NCBI GenBank assembly: GCA_003543245.1
Contig: DPJB01000002.1
Span: forward strand, 3,729 to 14,810
Length of the DNA: 11,082 nucleotides
Direction: 5' to 3'
DNA from: Moraxellaceae bacterium
Lineage (GTDB): Bacteria > Pseudomonadota > Gammaproteobacteria > Pseudomonadales > Moraxellaceae
Shown: positions 6,025 through 11,082 of the stretch, piece after piece
Numbering within the stretch: position 1 is the stretch's first letter
Layout of the letters: every line of letters begins with the position of its first letter
Made by a program: the position numbers and the translations under genes
The notes under the pieces: model-generated
The model's input: only the letters and a program-made list of their open reading frames with translations
Told to the model about the DNA's origin: nothing
The model's database searches: none

Positions 6025-7503
6025 ATGTCTAGCGTGAAAATATCTTGGGGCGAGTCAATACATGGAAAGCCCATTCATGTCAGGGATGCAGCGAATGGTC
6101 TCGCATGCAATGTAATTTGCATGGAGTGTCGAGGCGCTTTAATTGCCAACCAAGGCGATATTAAAGATTGGTATTTCTCGCACTACCCAGGCTCAACATG
6201 CAGTGGTGAATCTATCATTCATGTCCTTACCAAGTACTTCTTACGCACAGAAGCTCGACCATTTTTCCTTCCAACACTAGCGATTTCAGCCTCACAAGAA
6301 GACATGGCTGGCCATATACATGAGCGGGTAGTGGAGCTTTATGGCAAGGCTTTAATTCTAGAAAATATAGAGTTGGAGGTGCCGGCAGCTATTGACCTGA
6401 GGCCAGACTGCCGAACACAAATCCAGGAAACCGGGGAGGTGCTCTGGATTGAGGTCTTTTATGCCAACAGGAAGAATGAGGGAGACATTCAGAAGATTCG
6501 GCGGCACGACATTACCTGCATTGAGCTTGATGTCTCATCGCTAACATTAACCTCCAGCCACGAGGAGTTCATTACAGCCATATTTGGGACTGCAAAACGA
6601 CATTGGCTACATCACAGTAACATCAGCGGCGTGCAGGAGCGGCTCCGGCAAGATCTAGAGCCGCAAGTCGCCTTGGTGAATCAACGGTATATCTCTGAGC
6701 TTGATGCACATCGAGAATATCTTTCCGCCGTATCAGATAGCGTTGCAAATTTCCTCGAATGGCCTTCGCTCTCCGCAGGTTCAGGGGCCAATCAAATAAT
6801 AAAAGTACCACGGCTAAAATCAATCTCGGTGGAATGGACACAACTGATTAACTACTGGAAGACTGATGGCTTCACTCTGGAGAAGGGCATCGAATGTGAT
6901 GTTCTTCTTGGAATTGCCAAGGGAAAGGTAGGCCGTCCTCCATCATTAAACCTCTACAAACCAACACTACTCATAGAGGTTCTGCAACCGCATGCCTTAG
7001 AGGACTCGAGTGGATATGTACTCAGCTGGCACAATATTGATCATTGGAAACAAGCTTTAAACGGAAGAATACAGCAGCAACTGGCCTATAAGATCAGGGA
7101 TGAGGTCGCTTGGAGGCGGCGATTTTCGGCACTTAATGCACTTGAACAGCAAGCGGCTGCGCTGCAATTGGCGAACTTGGGAGATGTGCCGGAGATGAGA
7201 GTCGGAGCATTCTCCAAGGGATGGAACTGCTATGAGGTTACCTGGAAATGCCTGATTTTGTATCACCACATGATCATGGAGAGTTACCCAGCACACTTAC
7301 ATGTCAGTGCGCTCGCATCAGATCCTTTGTTACAAAGGGTTCTAAGGTTATCCAATGCGACGGAAGCCTCACGAGCCAGAGAAATTGAGCTGTACCTTTG
7401 GCTTAAGCGTCTATATGAGGATGGCCTGCTCATTGATCAGGGCCGTCAAAGATTCACGCTCGCACGCCCACCCCAGGATCGGGCTCGCTTTGTGCGCCAG
7501 TAA
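6025..7503 (+). CDS. CoiA-like protein with Cys/His cluster and PD-(D/E)XK-type nuclease domain
   Basis: This 492-residue protein matches the general plan of the competence protein CoiA-like family. An N-terminal zinc-ribbon-like cluster is seen as C32-x2-C35, H53 (WYFSHY) and C59. The E62-S-x2-H66-x3-K70 helix that usually follows is present. The nuclease core follows: DLRPDC with D128, then LWIEVFY with E143, a basic helix RKNEGDIQKIRR with K150 and K157, and the closing strand CIELDVS. RPD...(I/L)EV...IELD(L/V)S is the recognisable family signature. The C-terminal half (about 180-492) is helical and unassigned. CoiA itself takes part in DNA processing during transformation in Gram-positive bacteria; distant members like this one are scattered in accessory regions and their substrates are unknown. 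ATG at 6025 has a weak GAG site 9 nt upstream. Low G+C matches the preceding operon. DNA processing is an inference from the motifs. Confidence 0.8.
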   Translation: MSSVKISWGESIHGKPIHVRDAANGLACNVICMECRGALIANQGDIKDWYFSHYPGSTCSGESIIHVLTKYFLRTEARPFFLPTLAISASQEDMAGHIHERVVELYGKALILENIELEVPAAIDLRPDCRTQIQETGEVLWIEVFYANRKNEGDIQKIRRHDITCIELDVSSLTLTSSHEEFITAIFGTAKRHWLHHSNISGVQERLRQDLEPQVALVNQRYISELDAHREYLSAVSDSVANFLEWPSLSAGSGANQIIKVPRLKSISVEWTQLINYWKTDGFTLEKGIECDVLLGIAKGKVGRPPSLNLYKPTLLIEVLQPHALEDSSGYVLSWHNIDHWKQALNGRIQQQLAYKIRDEVAWRRRFSALNALEQQAAALQLANLGDVPEMRVGAFSKGWNCYEVTWKCLILYHHMIMESYPAHLHVSALASDPLLQRVLRLSNATEASRAREIELYLWLKRLYEDGLLIDQGRQRFTLARPPQDRARFVRQ

Positions 7504-7536
7504 GCCCTGTCAGGGTACTTTCAGGTCACTGTCGTG

Positions 7537-7571
7537 TTGAAGCAGGAGCATCTAATGCATGCTTGCGTCAA
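7537..7571. promoter_or_regulatory. Imperfect inverted repeat upstream of the XRE regulator, possible operator
   Basis: TTGAAGCAGGAGCAT (7537-7551) and the segment ending GCTTGCGTCAA at 7571 form an imperfect dyad around TCTA. A second small palindrome, CCCTG-T-CAGGG, lies at 7505-7515. XRE-family repressors often bind dyads just upstream of their own gene, which starts at 7593. The dyad is imperfect, so this is a weak call. Confidence 0.25.
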
Positions 7572-7592
7572 CAACCTTGAGGAGAGCTAGCG

Positions 7593-8276
7593 ATGGCAAC
7601 GTCCACCCAAAAGACTGATAGCCATTCTCCAATATCAAATGAGGCCCTAGCTGTAGTGGTTAAGTCGCTACGCGAGATTCGGCAATGGTCTCAAGAAACC
7701 TTAGCTGAGTTAGGACGCATAACCGTTCGGACGGTTCAGCGAGTTGAAAAGGGTGAGTCCTCTAGCGCTGAAACACGCAGGGCGCTTGCAGGGGCCTTTG
7801 AGCTGGAGGATATAAATTTCTTCAACAATCCATTTGTAGTGCCTACAAATGAGGAGTTGGTCGCAGAAAAGGCTAGGCTCGAGAAAGAATACCTTACCAT
7901 AGATGCGAATATCCTTAGATCTGGTAGAGAACTTGGATGCATGGCGATCGCATCGATTGCCGATATATCTGATGCCGGGGAGGCCTCAGGGGGTGAAGAG
8001 CGTGAGTTTGCCAGTCTGGTAGATCTGATGAGGGACTTCAGAGATGTGGCATCTGATATGAGCGAAATCGATAAACTGGGCATTTACCAGTCCCTGCAGG
8101 ATTACCTTGACTCTATAAAGGCTGCCGGCCTTAGCGTGTGCTACGCCTTGAGAAAGACCACCCTCACCAACACCACGTGGTCTGATCAACCTACACCAGT
8201 CACAGTGCTCTATCTTAGTGTTTTTGCTGCTGGATCTGAGCCGTCCAATTTTCAAGTGCATCGCAAATTGTCATGA
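7593..8276 (+). CDS. XRE-family helix-turn-helix transcriptional regulator
   Basis: A 227-residue protein with an N-terminal Cro/CI-type DNA-binding domain at about residues 18-70. The run is LREIRQWSQETLAELGRITV, then RTVQRVEKGESSSAETRRAL and AGAFEL; the second helix SQETLAELG and the recognition helix region TVRTVQRVEKG are textbook. The remaining ~150 residues are acidic and mostly helical with no family I recognise; they may bind a ligand or partner, or mediate dimerisation. ATG at 7593 is preceded by TTGAGGAG, ending 8 nt upstream, a strong ribosome binding site. It lies 89 nt after the CoiA-like gene on the same strand and is a candidate local regulator of the upstream genes or of itself; a dyad upstream may be its operator. 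No terminator was recognised after it, only GC-rich palindromes. Confidence 0.85.
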   Translation: MATSTQKTDSHSPISNEALAVVVKSLREIRQWSQETLAELGRITVRTVQRVEKGESSSAETRRALAGAFELEDINFFNNPFVVPTNEELVAEKARLEKEYLTIDANILRSGRELGCMAIASIADISDAGEASGGEEREFASLVDLMRDFRDVASDMSEIDKLGIYQSLQDYLDSIKAAGLSVCYALRKTTLTNTTWSDQPTPVTVLYLSVFAAGSEPSNFQVHRKLS

Positions 8277-8285
8277 GAATGAAGC

Positions 8286-8342
8286 TGGGGCAGTTCGTTT
8301 TTAGCTTGCTGTTTTCGCTATTGAGAGTAAAACTCTGCCCCA
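8286..8342. repeat. 8-bp inverted repeat flanking a T-rich segment
   Basis: TGGGGCAG (8286-8293) and CTGCCCCA (8335-8342) are perfect inverted copies 41 nt apart, just after the regulator's stop codon. They lie directly before the two GC-rich palindromes and share their GGGGCAG/CTGCCCC element. They could be part of the same repeat family or the ends of a small deleted unit. Confidence 0.5.
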
Positions 8343-8348
8343 CAGGGA

Positions 8349-8430
8349 GGCGCCAGCGCCCCCCATGTGGGCGGCACTAGCGCCTAGTACTGAGGGGCTG
8401 CACTGCCCCCCAGTGGGGGCCCGTGACGCC
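8349..8430. repeat. Two related GC-rich palindromic units
   Basis: The non-coding gap 8277-8614 holds two similar imperfect palindromes. Unit A (8349-8384) begins GGCGCCAGCGCCCCCCAT and ends GCACTAGCGCC; unit B (8396-8430) begins GGCTGCACTGCCCCCCAG and ends CCCGTGACGCC. They align along their whole length with about one-third of positions different. Each can fold on itself (A pairs 15 of 17 positions or nearly so; B has more mismatches but a 5-6 bp inner stem of C/G). A smaller palindrome, ACTAG-CGC-CTAGT, lies at 8376-8388. They resemble REP-type or plasmid-origin secondary-structure elements. The rest of the gap (8431-8614) holds no gene; TTGGGA/TATACC at 8431-8460 is a possible weak promoter. 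Confidence 0.65.
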
Positions 8431-8614
8431 TTGGGAATTATAACTAGTGACAAGTATACCAATCGACGCAGACACACTGTGTAGCACACAAACACATATC
8501 AATTACGGGTGGCGGGCGCCCACGCCTCCCACCCCTGCGCGGTTTTGCATTGTCCGATGCTTACCCCATCCCCATACTGAGTCGGGTGAGCAATTTTGTT
8601 TTTTGAGGTGTGCC

Positions 8615-9112
8615 ATGAGCACGAAAGCTAAGATCAAGAAAGCCGTGTCCCTGGAAGAGGAAGGGTTACGCGAAAACGAAAAGAAATGGGGTAAGGAGCT
8701 GATAGCCGCTGGCTGGACAGCCGTACCCAACATCATCATCAAACGCCAGAAGCAGCTCGGCCTAGAGGCGCTCGACCTCAACATCATCCTGCATCTGATG
8801 TCGTACTGGTGGAAGGCGGGTGAGCTGCCATTTCCGTCCAAGAAGACCTTGGCTGAAGCGATGAGTGTTAACGAGTCCACCATCCGTCGCCGGATTGCAA
8901 GGTTGGAAGCGGGCAGTTTGGTTAAGCGGATAGAGCGCCGGGTAGATGGCAACAGGAACAAGACTAACCAGTACGACTTTTCAGGGCTGATCGAGGCCGT
9001 CAAGCCATTCGCTGTGGAGGAGCTTTCAGCCATTGAAGCAGCAAGGCAGGAAAAAGCGGAGCGTACCAAGCGCATGCGCGCCAAAAAGCCGGCGCTGAAG
9101 GCGGTGGAGTGA
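8615..9112 (+). CDS. Winged-helix/HTH DNA-binding protein of a mobile element
   Basis: A 165-residue protein. I start it at ATG 8615 because GAGG (8605-8608) lies 6 nt upstream and the coding character begins there; the open frame extends back to 8447, but that part is low-complexity and unlike a protein. Residues 1-30 are Lys/Glu-rich and probably flexible or coiled. Residues ~35-115 form an HTH_36-like winged helix: LEALDLNIILHLMSYWW, then PFPSKKTLAEAMSVNESTIR with the recognition helix ESTIRRRIARLEAGSLVKRI. The C-terminus is very basic (KAERTKRMRAKKPALK). Such proteins are found as replication- or regulation-related genes on plasmids, phages and integrative elements. It overlaps the next gene by a few bases, so both are one operon. 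G+C is higher than in the nuclease genes, suggesting a different origin. Its exact role cannot be read from the sequence. Confidence 0.8.
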   Translation: MSTKAKIKKAVSLEEEGLRENEKKWGKELIAAGWTAVPNIIIKRQKQLGLEALDLNIILHLMSYWWKAGELPFPSKKTLAEAMSVNESTIRRRIARLEAGSLVKRIERRVDGNRNKTNQYDFSGLIEAVKPFAVEELSAIEAARQEKAERTKRMRAKKPALKAVE

Positions 9113-9642
9113 TGAAATGGCGATCATTCATGCTGAGGGGAGTGAAGTACAGCCTAGATCATCTTCACGACTTCACCCTTAGCTTCACGCAACCGGCAAA
9201 GGGCGAGAATCCTGAGCGTCTCTATGAGGTCGATGCTGAGTTTGGTCTGCACTGCTTCACCAGCGGGATCGGCCCAGGCCAAGCCATAGACCCGGAGCTT
9301 AAGTATTGCGACTCTCGGGAGTGCCGGCACTTTGACGTGCTGCGCTACGAACTCTCGAAGCAGCTGCCAGGCATTGTGGCAGACCTGCACCAAAGGAAGT
9401 GTTTCCACTCCGGAAAGGGTAACTTCTTCTTGGTCGAGATGGTCAGCCCGCACGGGAAGGTTGAACAGTATGAAATCTATTTTGCCGTTTCCAGGGCTTC
9501 AGGCGGTAATGGTCGGCTGAAGTTGTTCGTTCAGAGCGCCTACATCCGGACATATGGGCATCAGCCTCACCGGAAGCCTATCGGTTTCTACATCCTCCTC
9601 TACAACATCAAGGAGGGCAAAGCGATCCGGATTCCCAAATGA
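9109..9642 (+). CDS. Small accessory-element protein, 'stationary phase growth adaptation'-like
   Basis: A protein of 176-177 residues. Start choice is GTG at 9109 (GTGA overlap with the upstream stop) or ATG at 9112 (TGATG overlap); the latter is better placed relative to AAGGCGG at 9098-9104. The sequence mixes strands and short helices and carries notable residues C50 in LHCFTSG, a CDSRECRHFD segment, RKCFHSGKGNFFLVEMVS, EIYFAVSRAS and a terminal FVQSAYIRT...KPIGFYILLYNI. I recall very similar proteins annotated 'stationary phase growth adaptation protein' on plasmids and integrative elements, where the family is otherwise uncharacterised. This recollection is the only basis for the name. 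The repeated pattern of Cys, Asp and His could suggest a metal site. It is co-transcribed with the winged-helix gene, and a strong terminator begins at its last codons. Confidence 0.75.
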   Translation: MMKWRSFMLRGVKYSLDHLHDFTLSFTQPAKGENPERLYEVDAEFGLHCFTSGIGPGQAIDPELKYCDSRECRHFDVLRYELSKQLPGIVADLHQRKCFHSGKGNFFLVEMVSPHGKVEQYEIYFAVSRASGGNGRLKLFVQSAYIRTYGHQPHRKPIGFYILLYNIKEGKAIRIPK

Positions 9643-9672
9643 AAAAGCCCCTACATGAGGGGCTTTTTCATT
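9638..9672. terminator. Bidirectional intrinsic terminator
   Basis: A perfect 14-bp inverted repeat (9638-9651 and 9659-9672) with a 7-nt loop (TACATGA). The GCCCC/GGGGC core is flanked by five A on one side and five T on the other, so it works in both directions. The left arm contains the TGA stop of the preceding gene, placing termination directly at the end of that operon. Confidence 0.93.
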
Positions 9673-9692
9673 AAATCGGGCCTCTTGGATAT

Positions 9693-9751
9693 ACCCACTC
9701 TTGGGTGGGAACCGGATTTCTCCGGTGGGATGGGCGCGCAGCTTTCGCTGC
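9693..9751. repeat. Cluster of three small tandem hairpins, REP-like
   Basis: Three perfect short stem-loops follow one another. ACCCA/TGGGT lies at 9693-9706 (CTCT loop), ACCGGA/TCCGGT at 9711-9726 (TTTC loop) and GCAGC/GCTGC at 9738-9751 (TTTC loop). GGTGGGA occurs twice, at 9704-9710 and 9724-9730. The layout recalls the REP/BIME elements of pseudomonads, with a GTGGGA-like lead and a stem-loop. It could also be a short structured RNA or chance. The surrounding minus-strand open frame (9671-9979) looks spurious. Confidence 0.5.
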
Positions 9752-10032
9752 TCCGTTCATACGTCCACGAACCGATATTAGCAAGCTGCTAATGCAAACG
9801 CCACTACCAGAAAGCTGCGAAGCGACCAGCAGCCTCGAGGACATAGCCAGACATCCACAAAAGCACACATAACTAATTGATTTTAATATAAATTTCAAAT
9901 AAAAAGACGAGACTACTAAGTTAAAGCTCACAGACTGGGAGTGTGTCCGTGCCCGACTGGGCGCCTCCAACCTCGTCATGCCTCATCCTGAGCCAAGAAC
10001 AAAAAAGGCGGCCGACGATAATCAATGGATTT
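9752..10032. other. Gene-free stretch at the right end of the accessory block
   Basis: I see no gene, promoter or repeat that I can support in this stretch. It contains an A+T-rich core (about 9865-9925). Its reverse complement is open for about 100 codons, but the product has no protein-like pattern, no ribosome binding site and lies antisense to the terminator region. It is probably decayed element DNA. Confidence 0.5.
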
Positions 10033-10075
10033 CCCCCTCAAGGCTAGTGGCCCTGTGCCCGTAGCCTTGAGGGGG
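10033..10075. repeat. Perfect 14-bp inverted repeat at the island/core junction
   Basis: CCCCCTCAAGGCTA (10033-10046) and TAGCCTTGAGGGGG (10062-10075) are exact inverted copies separated by 15 nt. Neither strand has a T-tract after it, so a standard intrinsic terminator is unlikely. It lies 28 nt beyond the end of the truncated dehydrogenase. A recombination or transposase recognition site, a remnant of mobile-element ends, or a Rho-independent-like end without U-tract are all possible. Confidence 0.7.
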
Positions 10076-10103
10076 TACGATTTGTGGACCGGGCCGGCTT
10101 AAG

Positions 10104-10292
10104 TTAGGCCCGCCTAATCCCGACACGAGCGCCTGGCACCTGCTCGCGCAACTGCCCCGCCGCCACTGCAAGCTTTACGGGATCGCGGGCGAGCAAGGTG
10201 ACGTGATCGCCACAACGCAGAATCGGGACAGCCAACGCAAGACCTAGGCCGGAGGACCCCCCGGTGATGAGAACGCGACGGGGATCAGTCAT
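10104..10292 (-). pseudogene. Short-chain dehydrogenase/reductase, truncated after the Rossmann N-terminus
   Basis: On the minus strand, ATG at 10292 opens a protein beginning MTDPRRVLITGGSSGLGLAL, with the cofactor loop TGGSSGLG at residues 10-17, and then the second strand VTLLARDPVKL that contacts the NADP adenosine ribose. The family typically has 250-280 residues with a downstream S...Y-x3-K catalytic site. Here the frame ends at TAA after 62 residues (VPGARVGIRRA), before any catalytic residue. No continuation is seen in other frames of the next 100 bases. It can bind no substrate and is a broken gene. The start overlaps the end of the upstream oxidoreductase gene by 8 bp, so the original pair was translationally coupled. 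The best resemblance is to ketosphinganine-reductase-type SDRs with ARDP, but this is uncertain. The break coincides with the end of the accessory block. Confidence 0.8.
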
Positions 10293-11082
10293 GGGACTTT
10301 TCCTTGCGCGGAAAACGCGCGGAAAAACGCTCGGCGAGCGCTGTAATGGTGAGACTGGGATTGACACCTACATTGGCGGGAATCGCTGCGCCATCCACCA
10401 CATAGAGGCCCGGGCAGCCGAATACCTCATGATTGATGTTGATCACTCCTTCCGTTGCATTCGCGCCCATCACTGCACCACCCAGGATATGCGCGGTCAC
10501 CGACATGTTGCCGATACTCTCCACCACCATGTTCTGGGGAATGCCGCCGCTCACTTCAGCCACTGCGCGCGCCGCCGCGTTGGCCTGCGGCAGGAACGAC
10601 GGTGTACGTCCACCCTTGCCAAGCGTCGACTTGAGACCATGACGAAATCCCCTGAACAGCGTGCGGCCATAACGGAACCTGAGTTCATTGTCGGCCGCCT
10701 GCATGACGGTGAGATACGTCGTGCGCTTGTACCAGTTACGGGCGAAGTAAACGCGCAATGCATCAACCGGTTGCGTGATGTAAGCAAGCAAAGTGCGTAA
10801 TGCACGGCGTAGCGGCTGAGGATCATCCACCATTGGCACCATGTAGAGCTTCATCATGCCGTAGCTTGGCGGCAGACGGTTCTGTGTGAGGTGTGTTTTC
10901 TCATCGGCATAGAAATGCGTGGAAATGGATGCGCCTTTCGTCACGTCGACATCCGGGTCACGCGCCATGATGCCCACCAGCGCCTCACTATTGGTGCGCA
11001 CACGATTCCCCAGCATTGCCGATACATTGGGCAAGGTGCGATAGCGGTCGCGTGACGCGAACAGGATTTCCTGCGTACCCAG
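10285..11082 (-). CDS. GMC-family FAD-dependent oxidoreductase (cholesterol-oxidase-like), C-terminal part
   Basis: The frame is open across the right edge of the window (LGTQEILFASRDRYRTLPN continues upstream of the apparent start), so the N-terminus is outside; 265 residues are seen. The C-terminal GMC domain is clear. It has HILGGAVMGANATEGVININ, then PGLYVVDGAAIPANVGVNPS and LTITALAERF. The His (codon at 10489-10491) and the Asn of VNPS (codon at 10360-10362) correspond to the catalytic His/Asn pair of cholesterol oxidase and related alcohol oxidases. The enzyme would oxidise a sterol or aliphatic alcohol using FAD; whether electrons go to O2 or another acceptor cannot be read here. It ends TGA within the ATG of the dehydrogenase gene, forming an operon that likely oxidised and then further processed a hydroxylated lipid. 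GC-rich codon use fits the core genome. Confidence 0.9.
   Translation of the reverse strand: MGTQEILFASRDRYRTLPNVSAMLGNRVRTNSEALVGIMARDPDVDVTKGASISTHFYADEKTHLTQNRLPPSYGMMKLYMVPMVDDPQPLRRALRTLLAYITQPVDALRVYFARNWYKRTTYLTVMQAADNELRFRYGRTLFRGFRHGLKSTLGKGGRTPSFLPQANAAARAVAEVSGGIPQNMVVESIGNMSVTAHILGGAVMGANATEGVININHEVFGCPGLYVVDGAAIPANVGVNPSLTITALAERFSARFPRKEKSHD

Noticed and set aside
8349..8430. CRISPR-like array
   Set aside because: Only two degenerate units separated by 11 nt, no regular spacers and no cas genes.
8447..8614. N-terminal extension of the winged-helix gene back to 8447
   Set aside because: The extension has no protein-like pattern, whereas ATG at 8615 has a good GAGG site 6 nt upstream.
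1599..9926. Shared 10-mer TAAGTTAAAG at 1599-1608 and 9917-9926 as possible att repeats
   Set aside because: Too short and A+T-rich; such a match is expected fairly often between two regions of this size, and it does not include the tRNA 3' end.
9671..9979. 102-codon minus-strand open frame
   Set aside because: It starts without a ribosome binding site, runs into the terminator and overlaps the hairpin cluster; low-information composition.
10081..10112. TTGTGGACCGGGCC near the right border as an attR copy of the tRNA 3' end
   Set aside because: Only a partial, mismatched resemblance and in inverted orientation; not a direct repeat.
10264..10800. 178-codon plus-strand open frame opposite the GMC gene
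   Set aside because: Shadow of a strongly supported minus-strand GMC domain; His/Arg-rich antisense composition.

Overview
The window looks like chromosomal DNA of a gammaproteobacterium. The RpoD C-terminus is very close to the Pseudomonas-type sequence. The right edge carries a GMC oxidoreductase/short-chain dehydrogenase pair of a kind I associate with lipid- or alcohol-oxidising genera such as Alcanivorax or Marinobacter. That genus-level suggestion is an impression from protein similarity, not a placement.

Left core (1-1588): the end of rpoD with a strong bidirectional terminator, a polytopic membrane protein of unknown function, and a CAT-anticodon tRNA that is best read as the AUA-decoding tRNA-Ile2. 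Right core (about 10104-11082, minus strand): a partial GMC-family oxidoreductase overlapping by 8 bp the start of a short-chain dehydrogenase that stops after 62 codons. Both flanks are GC-rich with ordinary core-gene codon use.

Accessory block (1589 to about 10103): composition becomes visibly more A+T-rich immediately after the tRNA, the usual sign of an island anchored at a tRNA gene. I see no integrase gene and no second copy of the tRNA 3' end, so the element is decayed or extends differently from a simple integrative element. It holds, in order: (a) a gene-poor stretch with hairpins and a small relic of a DUF5131 (phage Gp37/Gp68-like) cysteine-motif protein; (b) a translationally coupled two-gene operon encoding a 651-residue helical-repeat (alpha-solenoid-like) protein and a 569-residue protein with an N-terminal restriction-endonuclease-like region whose catalytic motif is atypical; (c) a 492-residue CoiA-like protein with a zinc-ligand-like Cys/His cluster and a PD-(D/E)XK-type nuclease signature; (d) an XRE-family regulator; (e) a noncoding patch with two related GC-rich palindromes; (f) a coupled pair encoding a winged-helix-like DNA-binding protein and a small protein resembling those annotated 'stationary phase growth adaptation protein', closed by a perfect terminator; and (g) a gene-free stretch with three tandem mini-hairpins and a perfect 14-bp inverted repeat just before the truncated dehydrogenase.

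The most interesting candidate system is (b), possibly together with (c) and (d): an uncharacterised solenoid plus nuclease-like operon in a tRNA-anchored accessory block, next to a second, unrelated nuclease and a candidate regulator. This is the typical setting of anti-phage or anti-plasmid systems, but that role is inferred from context and fold only.
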